Assembly: GCA_964556115.1 (NCBI GenBank)
Contig: CAZKVC010000005.1
Span: 143,889 to 207,888 of the forward strand
Length of the DNA stretch: 64,000 bases
From: Parvularcula sp964556115
GTDB lineage: Bacteria > Pseudomonadota > Alphaproteobacteria > Caulobacterales > Parvularculaceae
Direction of reading: 5' to 3'
This document shows, in pieces, positions 1-7,169 of the stretch. The notes below the pieces were generated by a model. That model saw only the letters and a program-made list of their open reading frames with translations. It had not been told where the DNA came from and did no database searches. The translations under genes and the position numbers were made by a program. How positions within the stretch are numbered: position 1 is the first letter of the stretch; each line of letters starts with the position of its first letter.

Positions 1-420
1 CCGAAGATCGGCGAGGCATGGGCCGTCCTGATCGGCGCGACGGCCATGACGATCAGCTTCGTCGGCTACACTTTCTTCGCCCCGGTCGGCAGCTATGTCT
101 ATTTCTGGATCGCCGTGGGCGCTCTTGGCGGCTTCATGATGCCCGCCATGCAGGGGATCATGTCCTCCGCCGTTCCCAATGATGGTCAGGGCGAGCTGCA
201 AGGTGCGGTCTCGTCTGTCATGTCCCTGACGATGATGACCAGCCCGTTGGTCATGACGCGCATCTTCACGCACTACACCAATGGCGATGCAGGCATCATC
301 CTGCCGGGCGCGCCACTCGTGGTCAGCGCCTTCTGCATCGTCCTCTCGATGATCCCCTTCGCGGTGATCGTCATGAGGAGGAAGACACCGGCTCAGGCCT
401 CGCCAGGGGTCAGCGCCTGA
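1..420 (+). CDS. MFS transporter, TetA/drug-efflux-like, C-terminal part
   Basis: The reading frame is open from the first base, so the start lies outside the window; about 139 C-terminal residues are seen. Three hydrophobic segments are visible. The stretch GGFMMPAMQGIMS followed by GQGELQGAVSSVMSLT resembles the C-terminal half of TCR/TetA-class proton-coupled drug efflux pumps (major facilitator superfamily), where an A/GxxQG-type stretch lies between TM10 and TM11. The substrate cannot be told from this fragment. The last 28 bases overlap the end of the convergent bolA-like gene. The family call is reasonable; tetracycline specificity is not supported. Confidence 0.75.
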   Translation, partial: PKIGEAWAVLIGATAMTISFVGYTFFAPVGSYVYFWIAVGALGGFMMPAMQGIMSSAVPNDGQGELQGAVSSVMSLTMMTSPLVMTRIFTHYTNGDAGIILPGAPLVVSAFCIVLSMIPFAVIVMRRKTPAQASPGVSA

Positions 421-665
421 ATCGAGAGGGCGTGAACCGGACCTGCCAGTTCCTCCTTCAGCGCCTCGTTCACGGCGCGCTGACGCTCGACACGTGACAT
501 TTTTCCAAAGAGCTCACTGACGATCTTGACGCGAAAGTGAGATTCGCCACCTTCCGGCGCCCCGGCATGACCTTTGTGCAGGTGGCTTTCATCGGTAATC
601 TCCATGGTCAGCGGTTCAAACCGCGCCTTGAGTTTGCCTTCGATCTGTTCAGCTACCTGGCCCAT
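393..665 (-). CDS. bolA: BolA family protein
   Basis: A 90-residue protein of the BolA family: small alpha/beta KH-like proteins that work with monothiol glutaredoxins in iron-sulfur cluster handling and in stress and morphology responses. The conserved core reads ESHLHKGHAGAPEGGESHFRV, followed by the RQRAVNEAL helix and HALSIQALTP near the end, as in BolA proteins. The start at 665 is chosen because GAGGAG lies 5 bases upstream; a longer frame to 719 would add an atypical N-terminus. It diverges from the J-domain gene, a neighbour pair common in alphaproteobacteria, and overlaps the upstream MFS gene tail to tail. Confidence 0.9.
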   Translation of the reverse strand: MGQVAEQIEGKLKARFEPLTMEITDESHLHKGHAGAPEGGESHFRVKIVSELFGKMSRVERQRAVNEALKEELAGPVHALSIQALTPGEA

Positions 666-757
666 AGGCTCTCCTCGGGAAAAATGACGCAGTCGGCCCG
701 CGATACTGTCCTCTGTCAAGGCTGGTTCGCGCGCCAGGAGAGGACCATAATTCGAGA

Positions 758-1408
758 ATGGCCGACGACCAGTTCAACTATCGCCCTCGCCACGGTTTCG
801 ACATCCGCATCAAGCCGACCAAGGGCGGCGGACGCGGCAAGAAGAAATCCTGGCAGAAGACAGAAACGCGCAGCTGCGACCAGGATGGCTGCGACAAGCC
901 CGCCGAAACGCGGGCGCCGAAATCGCCTGAGGAGATGAACAGCTTCCTCTGGCTGTGCACGCTGCATGCGCGCGAGCACAACAAGAACTGGAACTTCTTC
1001 CAGGGGAAAACCGACGCGCAGGCTGCGGCCATGCGGGACGCGGCGCGCTATGGCGAGCGGCCGACCTGGAAGATGTCCAAGAATGGTCGCGCCGCCGCCG
1101 CTGCCCGAGCGGGCCTTCACGGCATGCACGAGATCGACGACGCGATCGGCGGCGAGACCCGCATTGATTCCGACCGCGAACAGGACGGGGTCTATCGTGA
1201 GGGACGCCGGCTGACCCGCCTTCAGGTCCAGGCCTTCCGTACGATGAACCTGCGGGCGAGCGCGTCGAACTCCGACGTGCGCAAGCGCTATGCGGAGCTC
1301 GTCAAACGCTTCCACCCCGACTCCAATGAAGGCGACCGTTCGGCGGAAGCGCAGCTTCAGGAAGTCATCAAGGCGCACCAGATCCTGAAGAAAGCGGGCT
1401 TCTGCTGA
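758..1408 (+). CDS. J-domain protein (DnaJ-like co-chaperone)
   Basis: A 216-residue protein with a C-terminal J domain, about residues 160-216. It carries the diagnostic HPD tripeptide in VKRFHPDSNEG, which stimulates the ATPase of DnaK-type Hsp70 chaperones. The N-terminal 150 residues are basic and include CDQDGCDKPAETRAP and a WLCTLHAREHN stretch; two Cys pairs suggest a small metal-binding element, but this is inference. There are no Gly/Phe-rich or CxxCxGxG zinc-finger domains, so it is a specialised J protein rather than DnaJ itself. AGGAGAGG lies 14 bases upstream of the ATG. The bolA/J-domain arrangement is often followed by cobS in relatives, but not here. Confidence 0.85.
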   Translation: MADDQFNYRPRHGFDIRIKPTKGGGRGKKKSWQKTETRSCDQDGCDKPAETRAPKSPEEMNSFLWLCTLHAREHNKNWNFFQGKTDAQAAAMRDAARYGERPTWKMSKNGRAAAAARAGLHGMHEIDDAIGGETRIDSDREQDGVYREGRRLTRLQVQAFRTMNLRASASNSDVRKRYAELVKRFHPDSNEGDRSAEAQLQEVIKAHQILKKAGFC

Positions 1409-1415
1409 AGCCGCT

Positions 1416-1706
1416 TCAGGCGGTCTGGGTCGCGCCGCCTGATCCCGCAGCCTGCTTCTTCGGTGGATGTCCCGAGAGCAGGTAGCGGTAGATGCCGATG
1501 ATGTTGATGACGAAGAGGACGGCGTTCTGAACGGTGAGCGCCATCTCGCCCTGCATCAGCGCAGCGCCGATCCAGCAGACCGAGCTGAAGGTGAAGATGA
1601 CGAAGCCCCAGCCCGTCTTGGTCGCTCCCAGGTTGAGAGAGACGATGATGGCGGCGATGACGCCGGAACCGGTGGCTGCCCATTCGAGGGCTGTTTCAAA
1701 ACTCAT
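1416..1706 (-). CDS. Small three-helix membrane protein, unknown function
   Basis: A 96-residue hydrophobic protein with three predicted membrane segments, about residues 12-28, 33-52 and 58-79. The C-terminal tail, PPKKQAAGSGG, is probably cytoplasmic. I do not recognise a family with confidence; the size and spacing recall small PnuC/SWEET-like half-transporters, but no diagnostic motif is visible. It lies downstream of the glycine-zipper lipoprotein gene on the same strand. The ATG sits in the 3-prime arm of a 10-bp hairpin and no Shine-Dalgarno sequence is visible, so translation may be weak or regulated. Confidence 0.6.
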   Translation of the reverse strand: MSFETALEWAATGSGVIAAIIVSLNLGATKTGWGFVIFTFSSVCWIGAALMQGEMALTVQNAVLFVINIIGIYRYLLSGHPPKKQAAGSGGATQTA

Positions 1707-1735
1707 GGCGGGCCAACGCTCTGAAGCCCGCCATG
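1704..1735 (-). other. Strong hairpin over the start codon of the small membrane protein
   Basis: CATGGCGGGC at 1704-1713 pairs perfectly with GCCCGCCATG at 1726-1735 around a 12-base loop. On the minus strand the hairpin follows the end of the lipoprotein gene at 1756 and is followed by AGTTTTG, so it may act as its terminator. It also contains the ATG of the downstream gene. Confidence 0.6.
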
Positions 1736-1755
1736 GTTCTCACGGCTGACAAGAA

Positions 1756-2118
1756 TTAACCGCGAAGCTGGCCGTTCTGCCAATAGGTGCGACCACGTGA
1801 CTGGTCGAAGTAGTAATAGCGGCCCGCGCGCTCGTCATAATAGAGCTGCTGTCCGTTAGGCCCGCGGCGGAGCCTTGTTCCCTCGCCGGACTGCATATCC
1901 TGATAGCGTCCGCGAGCCGCACCGGCCGCGGCGCCGACGACGGCGCCGAACTCAGCGCCTTCTTCCGCATCACCGCTACCGGTATTGTTGCCGATGACAG
2001 CACCTGCCGCAGCCCCGAGAGCTGCGCCGCCGACGGCGTTCCGTTCGATGTTTCCGGTCGTCGTGCAACCGGCCAGACCAAGCGCGCCCGCAACGAGGGC
2101 ACAAGACACAAAACGCAT
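1756..2118 (-). CDS. Glycine-zipper outer-membrane lipoprotein
   Basis: A 120-residue protein with a lipoprotein signal peptide (lipobox LAGC, Cys18). Next come two glycine-zipper stretches, AVGGAALGAAAGAVIGN and EFGAVVGAAAGAARG, typical of the Gly-zipper/17-kDa-antigen/SlyB-like group that inserts into or lines the outer membrane. The C-terminal part is rich in Tyr and Arg (YYDERAGRYYYFDQSRG). The start at 2118 is preferred because AAGGAT lies 7 bases upstream and it gives a clean signal peptide; a longer reading frame runs to 2133. An EcfG-type promoter candidate lies 35 bases upstream, which would fit a general-stress envelope protein. Confidence 0.8.
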   Translation of the reverse strand: MRFVSCALVAGALGLAGCTTTGNIERNAVGGAALGAAAGAVIGNNTGSGDAEEGAEFGAVVGAAAGAARGRYQDMQSGEGTRLRRGPNGQQLYYDERAGRYYYFDQSRGRTYWQNGQLRG

Positions 2119-2152
2119 GGGCGATCCTTTCAAGCCTACCCTGAATTGATCC

Positions 2153-2178
2153 TACGCTCATCCGGGCGAAAATGTTCC
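2153..2178 (-). promoter_or_regulatory. Candidate EcfG (general stress sigma) promoter
   Basis: On the minus strand GGAAC (2178-2174), 17 bases, then CGTA (2156-2153). This differs by one base from the alphaproteobacterial EcfG consensus GGAAC-N16/17-CGTT. The -10 element lies about 35 bases before the lipoprotein start. One-mismatch matches are expected by chance in a window this size, so only position and the type of gene support it. Confidence 0.4.
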
Positions 2179-2195
2179 AGCCTTTTGCAGTTGCT

Positions 2196-3644
2196 TCAGC
2201 CGACGAGGAAAATTGCGGCGAGGCCCAGGAACGCGAAGAACCCCACCACATCCGTCACGGTCGTCACGAAGACGGCGGAGCTGACGGCCGGGTCCTGCCC
2301 GGCCCGCTCGAGCGCCAACGGAATGAGAATGCCCGAAAGGCCGGCGCAGATCATGTTGATGATCATCGCCGTGGCCAGCACCGCCCCAAGAGCGACCGCC
2401 TCGTCGCGGGGCGCATTGGCGAGAAGCCCGTACCAGAGCCCCGCCGCACAGCCCATGAGGACCGCGAAGGCCAGACCATTGATGAGGGACACCGCCGTCT
2501 CCCGCCATACCGCCCGCATGGCGGTTGAGGCTGTCAGCGTCCGTGTGGAGAGATTCCGTACCGCAACGGTCATGGTCTGGGTGCCTGCATTGCCGCCCAT
2601 GGAAGCAACGATCGGCATCAGGATGGCCAGGGCCACCATCTGCTGGATGGTGGCATCGAAAAGCCCGATGATGAAGCTTGCGAGAATGGCTGTGCAGAGA
2701 TTGACGAGCAGCCAGACGAAGCGCGAACGGGCGACCTTGCGGATCGACACGTTGATCGAATTGTCCTCGGCGATACCGGCCAGCGCCAGCATGTCCTCGT
2801 CGGCTTCCTCGCGGACGACCTCGACGATATCGTCGACCGTGATCATGCCGACGAGGCGGCGGCTTTCGTCGATGACGGGGGCCGAGATGAGATTGTATTT
2901 CTCGAAGAGGTAGGCGACCTCCTCCTGGTCCATGTTCGCGTCGATGACGATGGGGTCAGGCGAGACCAGCTCTTCGATCGGCGTGTCCCGCTGTGCCTTC
3001 ACGAAACGGCTGAGGGGCACGAGGCCGATCATCCTGTAACCGGGGTCGACCACATAGACGTCGTAGAAGGTCTCCGGCAGGCGTTCGGCCGAGCGTAGCC
3101 GGTCGATGATCCGTCCGACGGTCCAGTAGCCGGGCGCCGAGAAGACGTCCCGCTGCATGAGACGGCCGGCGGTCTCCTCGCCGAAATCGAGCGCCGCCTT
3201 CAGCGCGAGACGGTCGGCGATCGGAACTTCCGCCAAGACCTCCGCCCTGTCGCTCTCGCCGAGATCTTCGAGAACGAAGGCCGCCTCGTCGGTGTCGAGT
3301 TCCGCGACCGCATCGGCAAGCTGCCGGGTCGAAAGGACATCGACGACGACATCCCGCGCGCCTCCCTCGAGCTCGGGCAGCACCTCGAAGGGAAGATCCG
3401 AACCGAGAATGGCGACCAACGCCCGCCTCGCTTCGTCGGGCAGCTGCTCGATGAGGTCGGCGATGTCGGCGGGTTTGAGTTCGAGGGCGAGGCGGCGGAC
3501 CTCTTCGGTCTCCTGCTCCTCGATCCGCTCACGAACCGTCCTGACGAACTCCTGGGTCAGCGAGCCGCGTTCATCGAGGAACACCTCGTCCTCGGGCGTC
3601 GGCTCTTCGGCGTCCGGCGTCATGACGGCAGCTTTCTCGGACAT
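2196..3644 (-). CDS. mgtE: Magnesium transporter MgtE
   Basis: A 482-residue MgtE-family Mg2+ channel. In order it has an N-terminal superhelical MgtE_N domain (about 40-165, with ALELKPADIADLIEQLPDE), two CBS domains (about 165-295) that sense cytoplasmic Mg2+, and five membrane helices (about 310-482). The pore-lining signature MASMGGNAGTQTM-like stretch reads PIVASMGGNAGTQTMTVAVR. Length and order match the family. GGGGAGG lies about 10 bases upstream of the ATG. No M-box or other leader riboswitch is apparent in the 83 bases before it. Confidence 0.95.
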   Translation of the reverse strand: MSEKAAVMTPDAEEPTPEDEVFLDERGSLTQEFVRTVRERIEEQETEEVRRLALELKPADIADLIEQLPDEARRALVAILGSDLPFEVLPELEGGARDVVVDVLSTRQLADAVAELDTDEAAFVLEDLGESDRAEVLAEVPIADRLALKAALDFGEETAGRLMQRDVFSAPGYWTVGRIIDRLRSAERLPETFYDVYVVDPGYRMIGLVPLSRFVKAQRDTPIEELVSPDPIVIDANMDQEEVAYLFEKYNLISAPVIDESRRLVGMITVDDIVEVVREEADEDMLALAGIAEDNSINVSIRKVARSRFVWLLVNLCTAILASFIIGLFDATIQQMVALAILMPIVASMGGNAGTQTMTVAVRNLSTRTLTASTAMRAVWRETAVSLINGLAFAVLMGCAAGLWYGLLANAPRDEAVALGAVLATAMIINMICAGLSGILIPLALERAGQDPAVSSAVFVTTVTDVVGFFAFLGLAAIFLVG

Positions 3645-3727
3645 CAGCGAAGCCTCCCCTCAGGAACGATCGGCACGCTTCACCATACCCCAATCGCAGC
3701 GGCAAGAAGAGGCCCCAGCCGGGTGCG

Positions 3728-3970
3728 TCAATCGCCTGCCAGGATACCGCTCGTGATGACGAGAAAAACCAGAAACCAGATCGGGGTCGCGATCATGGTG
3801 GTGAGCTTGATCTTGCGCCACAGTGCAGGATCGACCGGGGCGCCGCGGTCACTGCCCTTGGCATGCTCCTCGGGCTCTTCCCAGACACTCTTCGGACGAA
3901 GTGGCAGCGTGGTGAAAAGCACCAGCCACCAGATCATCACATAGCTGACAATACCGCCGCCGACACCCAT
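3728..3970 (-). CDS. DUF1467 family membrane protein
   Basis: An 80-residue protein with two membrane helices (about 5-21 and 53-75) separated by a short charged loop containing WEEPEEHAKGSDRGAPVDP. This is the layout of DUF1467, a small family found almost only in alphaproteobacteria and usually encoded next to the RNase J gene. Here the gap to rnj is 2 bases, so co-transcription is nearly certain. Function is unknown; the N-terminal segment SYVMIWWLVLFTTLPL is characteristic. Confidence 0.88.
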   Translation of the reverse strand: MGVGGGIVSYVMIWWLVLFTTLPLRPKSVWEEPEEHAKGSDRGAPVDPALWRKIKLTTMIATPIWFLVFLVITSGILAGD

Positions 3971-3972
3971 CT

Positions 3973-5640
3973 TCAGACCCTCAGCACGATGACGGCGATA
4001 TCCGAACGTTTGCCCCAGCGGGGGGCCAGTTCGCTGCGGATGGCGCGCCGGACCTGCAACTCGACCTCACGGTCATCGAGACGCCGGGGCTTGGGCAGTG
4101 CCTCCAGTGCATTGTCCACAGCCTCCTCGATGATGTCGTGCAGCGGCTCGCCGTCATTGTCCTCCTGCGGAACGCCCTTGACGAAGAGATCGCCGCGGTC
4201 GCGCAGCTTGCCTTTCTCGTCAAAGGCTACCGTCACCACGATCAGCCCGTCTTCCGACAGGCGCTTGCGCTCACGAAGGGCCTTGTCGCCATCATTGAGA
4301 AGCACGCGGCCATCGAGATAGAGCCTGCCCGATGGAACCTCGTCGGTCTTCTCCGCCGTCCCCGGCGCAAGGCGAATGAGGTCGCCATTCGCCGGAACGA
4401 TCGCCTGTTGCGCACCGATCTCCAGAGCAAACCGTCCGTGCTCAGCCAGATGGCGCTGCTCGCCATGGACCGGAATGGCGATCTTCGGCTTCACCATCGT
4501 GTACATGTCCCGCAGCTCTTCCCGGTTGGGGTGGCCGGAAACATGGACGAAGGCGTCTTCCTCGGTGATGACCGTGATGCCATTGCCGGTGAGCTGGTTC
4601 ATCAGATCGTAGATCGGGCGCTCATTGCCAGGAATGATCTTGGAGCTGAAGATGACCGTATCGTCCTCGTTGAGGACAAGCTCCGGGTGGTCGTCCCGGG
4701 CGATGCGGGCAAGGGCAGCCCGGTCCTCGCCCTGACTGCCCGTGCAGAGGTAGAGGATCTTGTCGTTCGGCAGGTAGCCGGCCTCGTTCGGTTCGACGAA
4801 ACTCACGCCCTTGGGCAAGAGATCCACCTGACGCGCCACCTCGGTCATGCGCAGCATCGACCGGCCGAGAAGGCAGACCGACCGGTCCGCCTTGATGGCG
4901 GCGCGGCAGACCGAAACGAGGCGGCTGACATTGGATGCAAAGGTCGTCACAGCCACGCGCTGGGGCTGGTCGGCGATGACTTGCGCCAGGGTATCGGCCA
5001 CGGCGCTTTCAGAGCCCGAGCGCCCTTCGGAGAAGACGTTGGTGCTGTCGCACATCATGGCGAGCACACCTTCCCGGCCGAGCGCCTCGAGGGTGTTGCG
5101 GTCGGTCTTCTCACCGAGGACCGGCTGCGGGTCGATCTTGAAATCACCCGTATGCAGAACAAGACCGAGAGGCGTCCTGATGGCCACCGCATTGGGCTCG
5201 GGTATGGAATGGGTCAGCGTGATGAATTCGAGATCGAACGGCCCGATATCGAACCGCGCGCCGAGTTCGGTAATGTTGATCGGCGCGTCATTGATCCCGA
5301 CATCGGCGAACTTGCGCCGCACCAGCTCCGCGGTGAAGGGTGTCGCGTAGATCGGCCCCTCGAAGCTTGGCCAGAGATGCGCGACCGCGCCGATATGGTC
5401 CTCATGCCCGTGGGTGAGGATGAGGCCTAGAAACTCCGCACCCTCATCGAGTTCGTCCAGAAAATAGTCGATGTCCGGGGTGATGAGGTCGATGCCGGGA
5501 TGCTCGTCACCGGCAAAGGTGACCCCGCAATCGATCATGATCCACTTACGCTTCTGCTTCGGCCCGAAGCCGTAGAGATTGAGGTTCATCCCGATTTCGC
5601 CGGAGCCGCCGAGCGGCAGGAACACCAATTCATCCGTCAT
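3973..5640 (-). CDS. rnj: Ribonuclease J
   Basis: A 555-residue metallo-beta-lactamase/beta-CASP nuclease. The zinc ligand motif THGHEDHIG is near residue 80, HTGDFKID near 165, and the beta-CASP segment with VSGHPNREE and IPVHGEQRHL near 340-390. A C-terminal domain follows. RNase J combines 5-prime exonuclease and endonuclease activity in rRNA maturation and mRNA decay. The ATG at 5640 overlaps the coaX stop by one base (TGATG); a TTG one codon upstream is less likely. It lies in the nuo-birA-coaX-rnj-DUF1467 block typical of alphaproteobacteria. Confidence 0.95.
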   Translation of the reverse strand: MTDELVFLPLGGSGEIGMNLNLYGFGPKQKRKWIMIDCGVTFAGDEHPGIDLITPDIDYFLDELDEGAEFLGLILTHGHEDHIGAVAHLWPSFEGPIYATPFTAELVRRKFADVGINDAPINITELGARFDIGPFDLEFITLTHSIPEPNAVAIRTPLGLVLHTGDFKIDPQPVLGEKTDRNTLEALGREGVLAMMCDSTNVFSEGRSGSESAVADTLAQVIADQPQRVAVTTFASNVSRLVSVCRAAIKADRSVCLLGRSMLRMTEVARQVDLLPKGVSFVEPNEAGYLPNDKILYLCTGSQGEDRAALARIARDDHPELVLNEDDTVIFSSKIIPGNERPIYDLMNQLTGNGITVITEEDAFVHVSGHPNREELRDMYTMVKPKIAIPVHGEQRHLAEHGRFALEIGAQQAIVPANGDLIRLAPGTAEKTDEVPSGRLYLDGRVLLNDGDKALRERKRLSEDGLIVVTVAFDEKGKLRDRGDLFVKGVPQEDNDGEPLHDIIEEAVDNALEALPKPRRLDDREVELQVRRAIRSELAPRWGKRSDIAVIVLRV

Positions 5641-6416
5641 CAAACTTGCCTTTCACTGAGGCGTTTTGCGATTTCCACCAGGCCGCGGATGGTCAGGTCC
5701 GGGTCGAAATGGTCGATCGCTTCGGTCTCACCCTGGAAGAGGGCGGAGACGCCGCCTGTTGCGACCACCGTCATGGGTTTTCCGTATTCGGACTTGATGC
5801 GCCCGATCATGCCTTCGATCAGGCTGACATAGCCGTAGAAGATGCCTGACTGTAGCGCCTCGACCGTGGTCTTGCCGATCGCCTTTCCCGGGCTTGCGAT
5901 TGCGATGCGAGGGAGCTGCGCCGCCGCCTCGTGCAGGGCCTTCTGGCTGAGATAGATGCCCGGCGCGATCACCCCGCCTTCAAAGGCACCGTCCGCACCC
6001 ACCACGTCGAAGGTGGTGGCCGTACCGCTGTCGACAATGATCAAGGGGCCGCCATAAGCGATGAACCCGCCGACCGTGCCGACCAGCCGGTCTGCGCCCG
6101 CCTCGCTGGGCCGGTCGATCCGCACCTCCACGCCGGGAATGTCGGAAGAGACCACCATGGGCTCGACCTCGATGTAGCGGCGCGCCAGATTACGCAGATG
6201 GAACAGCGACTGCGGCACCACTGTCGAGATGATGCAATGCTGGATCGCGCCGAAGCCAGTCCGGCCGCTGATCGCGAGAAGCTGGGTCAGCCACACGGCA
6301 TACTCGTCCGCCGTGCGCTCGGGGATCGTTGCCGAGCGCCAGCGTTCGAGAACCGTTTCACCCTCGATGAGTGCGAAAACGGTGTTGGTGTTCCCTACAT
6401 CAATGGCCAGCAGCAT
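5640..6416 (-). CDS. coaX: Type III pantothenate kinase
   Basis: A 258-residue CoaX, which phosphorylates pantothenate as the first step of coenzyme A synthesis. The ASKHA-fold phosphate-binding motif DVGNTNTVFAL is at the N-terminus (residues 6-16). The pantothenate-pocket motif SEAGADRLVG is near residue 105 and DSGTATTFDVV near 130. Length agrees with the family. It follows birA by 36 bases and overlaps rnj by one base, so it belongs to the same transcription unit. This class is not feedback-inhibited by CoA and needs a monovalent cation (established for the family). Confidence 0.95.
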   Translation of the reverse strand: MLLAIDVGNTNTVFALIEGETVLERWRSATIPERTADEYAVWLTQLLAISGRTGFGAIQHCIISTVVPQSLFHLRNLARRYIEVEPMVVSSDIPGVEVRIDRPSEAGADRLVGTVGGFIAYGGPLIIVDSGTATTFDVVGADGAFEGGVIAPGIYLSQKALHEAAAQLPRIAIASPGKAIGKTTVEALQSGIFYGYVSLIEGMIGRIKSEYGKPMTVVATGGVSALFQGETEAIDHFDPDLTIRGLVEIAKRLSERQV

Positions 6417-6452
6417 AACGTCGCCTTCTGTACCGGGGTGTTTGGAGCCGAA

Positions 6453-7169
6453 TCACCTGCGCACGGCGTCCCCGGCGGATATGGTGCGCAAACCGCCTTC
6501 GGGTAGCCGCAGGACGATGTGGCCCTGGTTGTCGATATCTTCGAAAATGCCTTCTGTGACCGTCTCACCTGTGCGCACCGCGAGAGGTTCGCCGAGCCGC
6601 CAGCCGTGGTCCCGCCAGCGGGTGAGGACGGCTTCCGAACCGTCTTTTTCGGCGAACCGGACCCAGCCAAGAAGCGTGCTGCCGAGTTCGTCGCCGAAGG
6701 CTGCGGGACCCGGGCTCACGTTATCGAAGGCCCGCGCCGCCGGAAACGGTGTGTCGTCCGGCGCTTTGGCGAGATTGACGCCGATCCCGATGATGAAGGC
6801 GCGGCGATGGCTGTCTTCGAGGAACTCAGCCAGGATGCCTGCGACTTTCCGCTCTTGCCGAAGGACATCGTTCGGCCATTTGAGGGTGAGTTCGCTCCCC
6901 TGCGCGCCGTTTGCGATCAGCGCATCCCGGACCGCGAGGCCTGCGAGAAGTGAAAGGACGCCCGGGTTCTGAACGAGAGCGCGGGTTCCCTCGATAAGGA
7001 ACGACCCTGCAAAATTGCCCTGAAGCTGAGACCAGCTGCGGCCCTGCCGGCCGCGGCCAGCGGTCTGCTCTTCGGCGCTGATGAGAAGCGGAAGCGCCGC
7101 ACCCTCTTCGAAGGCGCGGCGGGCTTCGTCATTGGTCGAACTGCAGCTTGCAAGGCGGTGGTGGATCAC
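6453..7169 (-). CDS. birA: Biotin--[acetyl-CoA-carboxylase] ligase
   Basis: A 238-residue biotin protein ligase that activates biotin with ATP and attaches it to the biotin carrier protein of acetyl-CoA carboxylase and similar enzymes. The biotinyl-AMP loop GRGRQGRSW is near residue 39 and the catalytic KWPNDVL motif near 99; a small C-terminal SH3-like domain follows. There is no N-terminal helix-turn-helix domain, so it is a group I ligase without the repressor function of E. coli BirA. The start is GTG and overlaps the nuoN stop (GTGA), indicating translational coupling to the nuo genes. Confidence 0.95.
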   Translation of the reverse strand: MIHHRLASCSSTNDEARRAFEEGAALPLLISAEEQTAGRGRQGRSWSQLQGNFAGSFLIEGTRALVQNPGVLSLLAGLAVRDALIANGAQGSELTLKWPNDVLRQERKVAGILAEFLEDSHRRAFIIGIGVNLAKAPDDTPFPAARAFDNVSPGPAAFGDELGSTLLGWVRFAEKDGSEAVLTRWRDHGWRLGEPLAVRTGETVTEGIFEDIDNQGHIVLRLPEGGLRTISAGDAVRR

